6,411 nucleotides of DNA from JACMOY01 sp038322575 (GCA_038322575.1 JBBQGB010000103.1:1-6411); one strand, 5' to 3'; counted from the stretch's first letter, positions 1 to 5,341 are shown. The notes: generated from the letters alone by a model not told the origin. Program-made: numbers and translations.

Positions 1-372
1 GACCCCAACGGGCCGGTCAGCGTGGTCGGTGTCGGGCGGGTCGCCGGCGAGGTCGCGAGCGCGCAGGCCCAGCAGGGCTACGGCAACCGCGAGCGAGCTG
101 CGGACCTGCTGTCGCTGATCGCCTCGCTGAACCTCGCGCTGTTCGTGTTCAACCTGATCCCGCTGCTGCCGCTGGACGGCGGTCACGTGGCCGGCGCGCT
201 GTGGGAGGGCCTGCGGCGCACGGTCGCCAGGGTGCGCCACCGCGCCGACCCCGGCCCGGCGGACGTCGCGCGGCTGCTGCCGGTGGCCTACGTCGTCAGC
301 GGCGCGCTGATCGTCATGTCGGTGCTGCTCATATACGCCGACATCGTCAAGCCGATCCGCCTGGGTGGCTGA
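1..372 (+). CDS. Site-2 intramembrane metalloprotease (M50, Rip1 type), C-terminal part
   Basis: The frame is open at the window start, so the N-terminal part, including the HExxH zinc site, lies outside. The visible 123 residues begin in the region between the PDZ domain and the last membrane segments: GPVSVVGVGRVAGE at residues 5-18 is the typical block before the second catalytic segment. The motif NLIPLLPLDGG (residues 51-61) supplies the NxxPxxxLDG signature; Asp59 is the expected third zinc ligand. Hydrophobic segments at about 37-57 and 93-113 are likely membrane helices, and the protein ends in the KPIRL block also seen in M. tuberculosis Rip1. Family knowledge: such proteases cut membrane-embedded substrates such as anti-sigma factors. 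The following ispG gene matches the conserved actinobacterial order. Identification as an M50 site-2 protease is firm; the substrate is unknown. Confidence 0.93.
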   Translation, partial: DPNGPVSVVGVGRVAGEVASAQAQQGYGNRERAADLLSLIASLNLALFVFNLIPLLPLDGGHVAGALWEGLRRTVARVRHRADPGPADVARLLPVAYVVSGALIVMSVLLIYADIVKPIRLGG

Positions 373-397
373 CGCAGCGCACCCGGCCCAGCAGGGC

Positions 398-403
398 GAT
401 ACT
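398..403 (+). promoter_or_regulatory. Candidate -10 box for leaderless ispG transcript
   Basis: GATACT matches the TATAAT consensus at 4 of 6 positions and is followed by six bases before the ATG at 410. A transcript would therefore start at or next to the start codon. No Shine-Dalgarno sequence is visible before this ATG, which fits leaderless translation, common in actinobacteria. No clear -35 box was found. This is an inference from spacing only; ispG could also be co-transcribed with the protease gene, which ends 37 bases upstream. Confidence 0.35.
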
Positions 404-409
404 TGGTCC

Positions 410-1564
410 ATGAGCGTCTCCCTCGGCCTGCCCGCACTGCCCCCGCCGGTTCTCGCGCCGCGGCGCAAGACCCGCAAGATCAAGGTCGGCTCGGTGTACG
501 TCGGCGGCGACGCGCCCGTCAGCGTCCAGTCGATGTGCACCACCCCGACGACCGACATCAACGCGACGCTGCAGCAGATCGCCGAGCTGACGGCGACCGG
601 CTGCGACATCGTCCGGGTGGCCTGCCCGAGCCAGGACGACGCCGACGCGCTGCCCGCGATCGCGAAGAAGTCCCAGATCCCGGTGATCGCCGACATCCAC
701 TTCCAGCCCAAGTACGTCTTCGCTGCCATCGACGCCGGGTGCGCCGCCGTCCGGGTCAACCCGGGCAACATCCGCAAGTTCGACGACCAGGTCAAGGCGA
801 TCGCCGACGCCGCCAAGGCCGCGGGCTGCTCGATCCGGATCGGGGTCAACGCCGGCTCGCTCGACCCGCGGCTGATGGAGAAGTACGGCAAGGCGACGCC
901 CGAGGCGCTGGTCGAGTCGGCGGTGTGGGAGGCCTCGCTGTTCGAGGAGCACGACTTCCACGACTTCAAGATCTCGGTCAAGCACAACGACCCGGTCATC
1001 ATGGTCCGCGCCTACGAGCTGCTGTCCGAGCGCGGCGACTGGCCCCTGCACCTCGGTGTCACCGAGGCCGGCCCGGCGTTCCAGGGCACCATCAAGTCGG
1101 CCACCGCCTTCGGCGCGCTGCTGTCCAAGGGGATCGGCGACACGATCCGCGTCTCGCTGTCGGCGCCCCCGGTCGAGGAGGTCAAGGTCGGCATCCAGAT
1201 CCTGCAGTCCCTCAACCTGCGCCCCCGCCGGCTCGAGATCGTCTCCTGCCCCTCGTGCGGTCGGGCCCAGGTCGACGTCTACAAGCTGGCGGAAGAGGTC
1301 ACGGCCGGGCTCGAGGGCATGACCGTTCCGCTGCGGGTGGCGGTCATGGGCTGCGTCGTGAACGGGCCCGGCGAGGCGCGCGAGGCCGACCTCGGCGTGG
1401 CGTCCGGCAACGGCAAGGGCCAGATCTTCGTGCGGGGCGAAGTCGTCAAGACCGTCCCCGAGTCGCAGATCGTCGAGACCCTGATCGAGGAGGCGCTGCG
1501 CATCGCCGAGACGATGGAGGACGAGGGCGTCACCTCCGGGGCGCCGTCCGTCAGCGTCAGCTAG
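410..1564 (+). CDS. ispG: 4-hydroxy-3-methylbut-2-en-1-yl diphosphate synthase (IspG/GcpE)
   Basis: IspG is the [4Fe-4S] enzyme of the MEP (non-mevalonate) pathway. It converts 2-C-methyl-D-erythritol 2,4-cyclodiphosphate to HMBPP, the precursor of IPP and DMAPP, in the cytoplasm. The 384-residue product has the expected bacterial length. The N-terminal TIM-barrel part carries VQSMCTTPTTD (39-49), the VADIHF-like block (IADIHFQPKY, 93-102) and VRVNPGN (114-120). The C-terminal part carries the cluster ligands Cys280 and Cys283 (SCPSCGR), Cys315 (MGCVVNGPGE) and Glu322. The ATG at 410 is chosen because the protein then begins MSVSLGLPALPPPVLAPRRKTR, closely resembling other actinobacterial IspG N-termini; an in-frame GTG at 365 would overlap the protease gene by 8 bases. 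All key residues are intact, so a functional enzyme is expected. Confidence 0.97.
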   Translation: MSVSLGLPALPPPVLAPRRKTRKIKVGSVYVGGDAPVSVQSMCTTPTTDINATLQQIAELTATGCDIVRVACPSQDDADALPAIAKKSQIPVIADIHFQPKYVFAAIDAGCAAVRVNPGNIRKFDDQVKAIADAAKAAGCSIRIGVNAGSLDPRLMEKYGKATPEALVESAVWEASLFEEHDFHDFKISVKHNDPVIMVRAYELLSERGDWPLHLGVTEAGPAFQGTIKSATAFGALLSKGIGDTIRVSLSAPPVEEVKVGIQILQSLNLRPRRLEIVSCPSCGRAQVDVYKLAEEVTAGLEGMTVPLRVAVMGCVVNGPGEAREADLGVASGNGKGQIFVRGEVVKTVPESQIVETLIEEALRIAETMEDEGVTSGAPSVSVS

Positions 1565-1587
1565 CGACGGCGCACGCGCGCTCGTGG

Positions 1588-1593
1588 CACCCT
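1588..1593 (+). promoter_or_regulatory. Candidate -10-like box before the DUF4081-GNAT gene
   Basis: CACCCT keeps the A at position 2 and T at position 6 of a -10 box and sits six bases before the GTG at 1600. This is the same spacing as before ispG, and again no Shine-Dalgarno sequence is visible. It may mark a leaderless start. The match is weak, and read-through from ispG, 35 bases upstream, is equally possible. Confidence 0.25.
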
Positions 1594-1599
1594 GATCCC

Positions 1600-2451
1600 G
1601 TGCTGCGCACCGCCACCGCCCTGCGGACCCTCGAGCGGCGCGACCGCGAGGCCGTCCTGGCGATCTGCGCGCTCGACCCCGTCGCCTCGGTGATGCTGGC
1701 CGAGCGGGTGCAGCGGGCCGGGAGCGAGCCGCTGCGGCTCGGCGGTGAGATCTGGGGCTTCTACGAGCACGGCGCCCTGACCGCGATGTGCTGGGCCGGC
1801 GCCAACCTGGTGCCGGTGGGCGCCACCTCGCCCGCGGCGCTGGACGCCTTCGCCAGCCGCGCCCGGCGCAGCGGCGGTGCCTACTCCTCGCTCTTCGGTC
1901 CGGCCGAGGCCGTCCTCGGACTGTGGGAGCGACTGGAGAGCAGTGGCTGGCGGGCCCGCCAGGTGCGTCCCAGCCAACCGCTGTTCGCGATCGACCACGT
2001 CCCGGCGCTGCGACCGGACCCGCAGGTGCGCCGTGCCTCGCCCGACGACATCGACGTCGTGCTCCCCGCCTCGATCGCGATGTTCACCGAGGAGGTCGGG
2101 TACTCGCCGGTCGGCGCCGACGGCGGCGCGTCCTACCGACGTCGGGTCGCCGAGCTGCTGCGCGAGGGCCGCACCTTCGTGCGCTGCGCCGCCGACGGCC
2201 AGGTCGTGTTCAAGGCGGACCTGGGGTCGGTCAGCACCGCCGTCGCCCAGGTGCACGGGGTCTGGGTCGACCCGCGCTTTCGCGGACGGGGCATCGCCGC
2301 CCCCGCCATGGCGGCGGTCGTCACGGGAGCGCTGCGCGAGCTGGCCCCCGTGGTCTCGCTGTACGTCAACGACTACAACACCCGTGCGCTCGCGGCGTAC
2401 CGCACGGTCGGCTTCGAGCAGGTCGGCACCTTCGCCACCGTGCTCTTCTGA
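1600..2451 (+). CDS. GNAT N-acetyltransferase with N-terminal DUF4081 domain (Rv2867c-like)
   Basis: A 283-residue two-domain protein. Residues about 10-125 resemble DUF4081, the N-terminal domain seen in actinobacterial GNAT proteins encoded beside ispG (LERRDREAVLAICALDPVASVMLAERV, then a GGEIWGFYEHG strand region). Residues about 143-283 form a GNAT fold: the acetyl-CoA pyrophosphate loop is VDPRFRGRGIA (223-233), with Arg226-x-x-Gly229-x-Gly231, and the motif B region is NDYNTRALAAYRTVGF (257-272) with Tyr267 in the usual general-acid position. The GTG at 1600 is chosen because the product starts at the family's usual N-terminus and because the open frame further upstream only overlaps ispG. 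The M. tuberculosis counterpart next to gcpE has the same design and about the same size. The acceptor substrate is unknown. Confidence 0.9.
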   Translation: MLRTATALRTLERRDREAVLAICALDPVASVMLAERVQRAGSEPLRLGGEIWGFYEHGALTAMCWAGANLVPVGATSPAALDAFASRARRSGGAYSSLFGPAEAVLGLWERLESSGWRARQVRPSQPLFAIDHVPALRPDPQVRRASPDDIDVVLPASIAMFTEEVGYSPVGADGGASYRRRVAELLREGRTFVRCAADGQVVFKADLGSVSTAVAQVHGVWVDPRFRGRGIAAPAMAAVVTGALRELAPVVSLYVNDYNTRALAAYRTVGFEQVGTFATVLF

Positions 2452-2478
2452 CCCGCCCCGCCATCGTCGCCCCACACA

Positions 2479-2498
2479 CCGGCGCCCCCCCACGCCGG
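2479..2498. terminator. Possible hairpin terminator between convergent genes
   Basis: CCGGCG (2479-2484) and CGCCGG (2493-2498) form a 6-bp stem around an eight-base C-rich loop, 27 bases after the stop codon of the GNAT gene and just beyond the stop of the convergent DUF559 gene. No T-tract follows on either strand, so it would have to act as the U-less hairpin type proposed for actinobacteria. The right arm overlaps the end of the downstream repeat element, so the two possible structures would compete. Confidence 0.35.
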
Positions 2499-2575
2499 CG
2501 GGCAGAACCCCGACCCTCGTCACCCGGTGAGCGTGCACAGGCGACGGTTGCGGCACTTCTGCCCGCCGCTGCGGG
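2492..2575. repeat. Inverted-repeat element, copy 1 (overlaps 3' end of DUF559 gene)
   Basis: The arms CGGCGGGCAGAA (2496-2507) and TTCTGCCCGCCG (2557-2568) are perfectly complementary over 12 bases, 49 bases apart. The outer edges match the second copy at 3475-3557: 2492-2507 equals 3475-3490 in all 16 bases, and 2555-2575 equals 3537-3557 in 20 of 21. The interiors do not resemble each other but are almost equal in length (47 and 46 bases between the conserved blocks). The element spans the stop codon of the DUF559 gene (2520-2522), so its right block is coding and its left block is intergenic. It could be a mobile REP/MITE-like unit, a structured RNA end or a terminator-like hairpin; the sequence alone does not decide. 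Confidence 0.8.
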
Positions 2576-3419
2576 CCTGAACGGCAGCCGTCACCATCTC
2601 GACCACCCACCGCGGGTCGGCCACCACCTGCTCCCAGGCGAACCGCAGCACCAGCCACCCGCGCACCACGAGCTCGTCGTACCGCCGACAGTCGCGAACC
2701 AGCGCCGAGCGATGGCCGTGGTGCTCGAAGCTGTCGGCCTCCAGCACGATGCGCAGCCCCGGGTGGGCGAGGTCGACGCGAGCGGCGAACCCGTCGCTGG
2801 TGATCTGCACCTGGGGGATGAAGCCGACGAGGCCCGCGTCGATGAGGATGGCGCGCAACAGGGACTCCAGGGCGCTGGCCGAGCGAGGGTCCGCCGAGGA
2901 AACGACCCGCAGGACCTTCACGCGACCAGCGCCCCGCAGTGCCGCCGCCGACGACGCGAGCTCGCTCGGGGTGACCAGCCCGAGGCGCAACGCCGAGTCA
3001 GCGACCGCTAGCGCTTCACCGAAGGACATCGTCCGCGCACAGTCCAGGACCGTGCGAACGGGTGTGGTCACCTGCCCACTGATCTCGTGGGGGTGGAGGT
3101 CGGCCCAGTGAACCTCGGCCCCTTGCCGCCCGAGTCCGCTGCGGTGCCGACCTACGGTGACGTGCGGAGCCAGCGGCTTGGCCACCACCGCCAGACGCCA
3201 GTGCTGAGCCGCACTGGCATGCGAGACGACGGCGTGCAGCCGGGTGGCGGTGACGAACGGGTCCGGTGCCCCGGGCAGCGCGTACCGGCCCCGCGCCAGA
3301 CGGGTGACGTCACCACGCTCGTACGCCGCGCGAAGGGCTTGGCGGCCGGTCAGTGCGGCCAGGTCGGCCGTGGTGGCACTGCCGCCCAGCCGCTGCAGGG
3401 CCTCGACCGGTGAGAGCAC
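2520..3419 (-). CDS. AbiEi-like winged-helix / DUF559 (Vsr-fold nuclease) protein
   Basis: A 299-residue product starting at a GTG (complement of 3417-3419). Residues 1-50 look like the winged-helix domain of AbiEi-family antitoxin-like proteins (helix-rich start, then RLARGRYALPG). Residues about 55-165 are the AbiEi-like middle region (VVSHASAAQHW, then TTPVRTVLDCAR). Residues about 180-283 match DUF559, a Vsr-related PD-(D/E)XK-type domain: Glu185 in the first helix, Asp216 (ARVDLAHP), then Glu227-x-Asp229 (IVLEADSFEHHG), Arg242/Asp243 and GWLVLRF (254-260). The putative catalytic residues appear present, but nuclease activity is not proven for this group. No AbiEii toxin gene is next to it, so it is an orphan. 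Residues 282-299 are encoded by the flanking repeat and look like an added tail. A palindrome overlaps its start codon and may serve autoregulation. It is convergent with the GNAT gene. Confidence 0.85.
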   Translation of the reverse strand: MLSPVEALQRLGGSATTADLAALTGRQALRAAYERGDVTRLARGRYALPGAPDPFVTATRLHAVVSHASAAQHWRLAVVAKPLAPHVTVGRHRSGLGRQGAEVHWADLHPHEISGQVTTPVRTVLDCARTMSFGEALAVADSALRLGLVTPSELASSAAALRGAGRVKVLRVVSSADPRSASALESLLRAILIDAGLVGFIPQVQITSDGFAARVDLAHPGLRIVLEADSFEHHGHRSALVRDCRRYDELVVRGWLVLRFAWEQVVADPRWVVEMVTAAVQARSGGQKCRNRRLCTLTG

Positions 3420-3426
3420 GCTCTCA
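3411..3426. promoter_or_regulatory. Palindrome over the DUF559 gene start (candidate operator)
   Basis: TGAGAGC (3411-3417), a two-base AC spacer, and GCTCTCA (3420-3426) form a 7-bp inverted repeat that includes the GTG start codon. On the minus strand the bases just before it read CAATCT, a weak -10-like hexamer six bases before the GTG, so a leaderless transcript would start inside the palindrome. AbiEi-type winged-helix proteins are known to repress their own operons by binding inverted repeats near the promoter; applying that here is inference. A 7-bp palindrome can arise by chance in a window of this size, so its position is the main argument. Confidence 0.4.
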
Positions 3427-3474
3427 GATTGGCGCAGCCGCGCTCGACGGCGCCGGCGTCGTCCACAGGTCTCG

Positions 3475-3557
3475 ACGCCGGCGGGCAGAAGTCGGTCTGG
3501 GCGGTGGCCGCGCGCACGACGCGAACCCTGACCTGGACTTCTGCCCGCCGGTGCGGG
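3475..3557. repeat. Inverted-repeat element, copy 2 (between VOC remnant and DUF559 gene)
   Basis: The arms CCGGCGGGCAGAAGTC (3478-3493) and GACTTCTGCCCGCCGG (3536-3551) are perfectly complementary over 16 bases around a 42-base loop. That is far beyond chance expectation, even in GC-rich DNA. The element has the same orientation, edges and length as copy 1 at 2492-2575. It abuts the stop codon of the minus-strand VOC reading frame (3558-3560) and ends about 55 bases upstream of the DUF559 start. Together the two copies bracket the DUF559 gene. Possible roles are a transcript-end hairpin for the VOC gene, a non-coding RNA, or a repetitive mobile element. Confidence 0.88.
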
Positions 3558-3922
3558 TCAGAGGGGTGACGAGAGCTCGACGAGGACGCCGTGCGGGCCG
3601 CGGACGTACGCCGAGGTCGTGCCCCAGTCGGTGCTGACCGGCTCGAGCGCGATGTCGCCGCCGCGAGCGCGCACCTGCTCGACCGCGCCGACTGCGTCGT
3701 CGACGGTGAGCTGCAGCAGCGTCCCCCCGTGGGGGGCAGCTCGTCGACCATCAGCCCGCGGCGCAGGGCGATGGTGGTGGCTCCGGCGTCGACCTCGGCG
3801 AAACCCTGGTGCGGGTCGCCGCTGACGGCCATGCCGAGCACCTCGGGGCAGAAGGCGGCGACCTTGACGGTCTGCTCGTCCGTGGTGGTGATGATCCCTA
3901 CGTAGGTGAGGCGCGTGGTGCG
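3558..3922 (-). pseudogene. VOC/glyoxalase-family protein, frameshifted and without a start codon
   Basis: Two minus-strand frames join into one VOC-type protein. The upstream frame gives RLTYVGIITTTDEQTVKVAAFCPEVLG and then FAEVDAGATTIALRRGLMVDELPPTGG. The downstream frame continues GGTLLQLTVDDAVGAVEQVRARGGDIALEPVSTDWGTTSAYVRGPHGVLVELSSPL. The switch falls in the C6-GT-G6 tract at 3723-3736: one extra base in either run would restore DELPP-x-GGTLLQL. Upstream, the frame meets a TAG (3923-3925) before any ATG, GTG or TTG; the first in-frame start, GTG at 3841, would lose the first beta strand. Family knowledge: VOC proteins bind metals or drugs (glyoxalases, extradiol dioxygenases, bleomycin-type resistance). 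Two separate lesions suggest a decayed gene, but a sequencing error could explain the frameshift. Confidence 0.72.
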
Positions 3923-3942
3923 CTAGTGTGCTAGCAATATAG
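3922..3942. promoter_or_regulatory. Repeat-containing promoter/operator of the RHH operon
   Basis: GCTAG (3922-3926), TGTG, and CTAGC (3931-3935) form an inverted repeat. The tetramer CTAG occurs at 3923 and 3931 and is followed by ATAG at 3939, an exact 8-base period. TAGTGT (3924-3929) fits the actinobacterial -10 pattern TAnnnT on the plus strand, and TATATT fits on the minus strand (complement of 3936-3941). The segment therefore lies between, and probably drives, the divergent RHH and VOC transcripts. RHH repressors typically bind short tandem or inverted repeats at their own promoters, so this is the obvious site for autorepression. It is also one of the few AT-containing stretches in the window. 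Confidence 0.5.
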
Positions 3943-3944
3943 CC

Positions 3945-4088
3945 ATGGAGCCGACAGCAAAGGTGCAGTTCAACGTCTACCTGCCGCCCGACCTCGTGCG
4001 TGCGGTCAAGCACCGCGCCATCGACGACGGGGTGAGCCTGTCGGCCCTGGTCGAGTCCGTCCTGCGTCGACACCTGGAGTCCCGATGA
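3945..4088 (+). CDS. Small ribbon-helix-helix (Arc/CopG-type) DNA-binding protein
   Basis: A 47-residue protein with the full RHH layout: strand KVQFNVYL (6-13), helix A PPDLVRAVKHRAIDDG (14-29) and helix B SLSALVESVLRRHL (31-44). Pro14-Pro15 before helix A and the Gly-Val-Ser turn between the helices are typical. RHH proteins dimerise and insert the paired strands into the DNA major groove. It starts at the ATG at 3945 with no Shine-Dalgarno sequence, a few bases after a promoter-like repeat. Its TGA overlaps the ATG of the next gene (ATGA at 4085-4088), so the two genes are almost certainly translationally coupled. It is shorter than typical RHH antitoxins and lacks their C-terminal toxin-binding tail, which favours a plain repressor, although an antitoxin role cannot be excluded. 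Confidence 0.85.
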   Translation: MEPTAKVQFNVYLPPDLVRAVKHRAIDDGVSLSALVESVLRRHLESR

Positions 4089-5287
4089 CCGACATCACCC
4101 TGCGCCCCCTGCGGTTCACCGACCAGGTCGAGGCGATGGCCGCCTTCGCCACCACGCTCGGGCTCGTGGTCAGGGTCGAGAGCGTGGGCGGTGGCTGGGT
4201 CGACCTCGTCGCGGGCGGAGGCGGGGGCTTCGCCCTGCACGAGGCCGCAGCCAGCACCACCGGGCAGCCCGCGGGCCGCACCGGGCTGTCGTTCGAGTGC
4301 GAGGACGCCGACGCCCTGGCGAGCCGGGTCCACGACGCCGGGTACGAGGCGGTCGTGTACGACGAGGGGTACGCCCGCGTGGTGAGCCTGACCGCACCGG
4401 ACGGCACGCAGGTGCTCGCCGACGAGCGGCAGGCCGACCTGCACGGGTACCTCGAGCACCCGACCGCCGACGCCGACCCGACCGTCCGCGCGGGCGTCCG
4501 GGTGGTGACCCCCGACCCGGCCGCCTATCGCCACTGGCTGGGCGTCCTCGGACTCGGCGGCGTCGAGCTGGTCGAGGGGCCGGTGCAGACGACGGCCCTG
4601 GGCCCGGACGGGCGGGTGCGACCGGCCGCACTGGTCAGGCTGATCCTGACGCGGTCGGCCGGCTGGGCGGTGCCGGGGGCAGTGCTGCTCGACCCGGACG
4701 GCGAGCAGGTGCTGGTGCGGCCGGCGGCCCCGCCGCACCGCGGCGTGACCGGGGCGGGCGACGTCCGGATCGAGCGGTTCGACCTGGTGGCCCACGCCGC
4801 GCAGGCGCGCGCCCTGCAGACCGCGGCGCTGCGCACGGTGAGCGCCGTGACCGGGCTCGGTGCTCCGGGCGACGACGTGCACTACCCCGCGCACTCGACG
4901 CAGCCAGGGTTCGACGCGGTCGCCGCCTGGCGCGACGACGAGCTCGTCGGCTTCGCCTACGGCCACCGCAACGCCTCGCCGTCGTGGTGGGACGACTGGG
5001 TGCGGCCGCACCTGACCGCGGTCGGGCGCCAGGACCTGCTCGACGGCGCGTTCGTCATCGTGCAGCTGGACGTGGACCCGGCGTGGCACCGGAAGGGGAT
5101 CGGGCGGCGGTTGGTGCACGCGCTGCTGGACGGGCGTCAGGAGCCGCGCATCGTGCTGACCACCCAGGGCGGCCCCAACCCGGCCCGCGGGTTCTACGAG
5201 CGGCTGGGGTTCGTCGAGCTGACGGACGGCCCCCGGTACGACGGCACCCCGTTCGTGGTGCTGGCGCGCGAGCCCCTGCCGGGGTGA
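4085..5287 (+). CDS. VOC-VOC-GNAT fusion protein
   Basis: A 400-residue protein that appears to join two halves of a VOC (glyoxalase/bleomycin-resistance) module to a GNAT acetyltransferase. Residues 1-125 read as one VOC unit (FATTLGLVVRV, FALHEA, GLSFECEDADALASRVHDAG, VVSLTAPDGTQVLADE). Residues about 133-215 read as a second, more diverged unit (GVRVVTPDPAAYRHWLGVLGL, AVLLDPDGEQVLV). Residues about 227-396 are GNAT: LDVDPAWHRKGIGRRL (328-343) holds the acetyl-CoA loop Arg336-Lys-Gly338-Ile-Gly340, and NPARGFYERLGF (365-376) gives Tyr371. GGAG at 4076-4079 lies five bases before the ATG, and the start overlaps the RHH stop. Substrate unknown. A drug- or metabolite-binding VOC part coupled to acetylation is a reasonable reading; a GNAT toxin is the alternative. 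Confidence 0.85.
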   Translation: MTDITLRPLRFTDQVEAMAAFATTLGLVVRVESVGGGWVDLVAGGGGGFALHEAAASTTGQPAGRTGLSFECEDADALASRVHDAGYEAVVYDEGYARVVSLTAPDGTQVLADERQADLHGYLEHPTADADPTVRAGVRVVTPDPAAYRHWLGVLGLGGVELVEGPVQTTALGPDGRVRPAALVRLILTRSAGWAVPGAVLLDPDGEQVLVRPAAPPHRGVTGAGDVRIERFDLVAHAAQARALQTAALRTVSAVTGLGAPGDDVHYPAHSTQPGFDAVAAWRDDELVGFAYGHRNASPSWWDDWVRPHLTAVGRQDLLDGAFVIVQLDVDPAWHRKGIGRRLVHALLDGRQEPRIVLTTQGGPNPARGFYERLGFVELTDGPRYDGTPFVVLAREPLPG

Positions 5288-5323
5288 GGTGGTCGGCGGC
5301 GGAATCGGGTTGCCGTGCGCCGA

Positions 5324-5329
5324 TATCCT
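5324..5329 (+). promoter_or_regulatory. Candidate -10 box of the proS promoter
   Basis: TATCCT fits the actinobacterial TAnnnT pattern and lies in the 92-base gap between the fusion gene and proS. A start about seven bases downstream would give a leader of roughly 44 bases. No convincing -35 box is seen at 17 bases upstream. It implies that proS is transcribed independently of the accessory genes. Confidence 0.45.
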
Positions 5330-5341
5330 CGGGTGACGGTG

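Noticed and set aside
403..1599. A long open plus-strand frame running through ispG into the GNAT gene
   Set aside because: It is the GNAT frame extended upstream over ispG. The translation there is arginine- and proline-rich, shows no domain, and is a by-product of high GC. The IspG frame carries all catalytic residues.
3459..3467. TCGTCCACA, one base off the actinobacterial DnaA box TTGTCCACA
   Set aside because: A single imperfect box with no cluster, no AT-rich stretch and no replication genes nearby. It does not indicate an origin.
2492..3557. Reading the repeat pair as the ends of a classical insertion sequence or composite transposon
   Set aside because: No transposase or DDE/HUH motif is visible in between and no target-site duplication could be identified. 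The internal gene is DUF559-type, and each repeat is itself a folded unit rather than a simple terminal repeat.
2492..3557. CRISPR array
   Set aside because: Only two element copies about 1 kb apart with a gene between them; there are no regularly spaced direct repeats and no cas genes.
3846..3854. GGGCAGAAG, resembling the core of the inverted-repeat arms
   Set aside because: Only nine bases match, it lies inside the VOC coding sequence at a normally conserved protein segment (AFCPEVLG), and it has no partner arm nearby.
3977..5119. Long minus-strand open frame opposite the fusion gene (likewise 1561-2658 opposite the GNAT gene and 5194-6402 opposite proS)
   Set aside because: These are antisense shadows in GC-rich DNA with biased, low-information translations, and the sense genes have recognisable domains.
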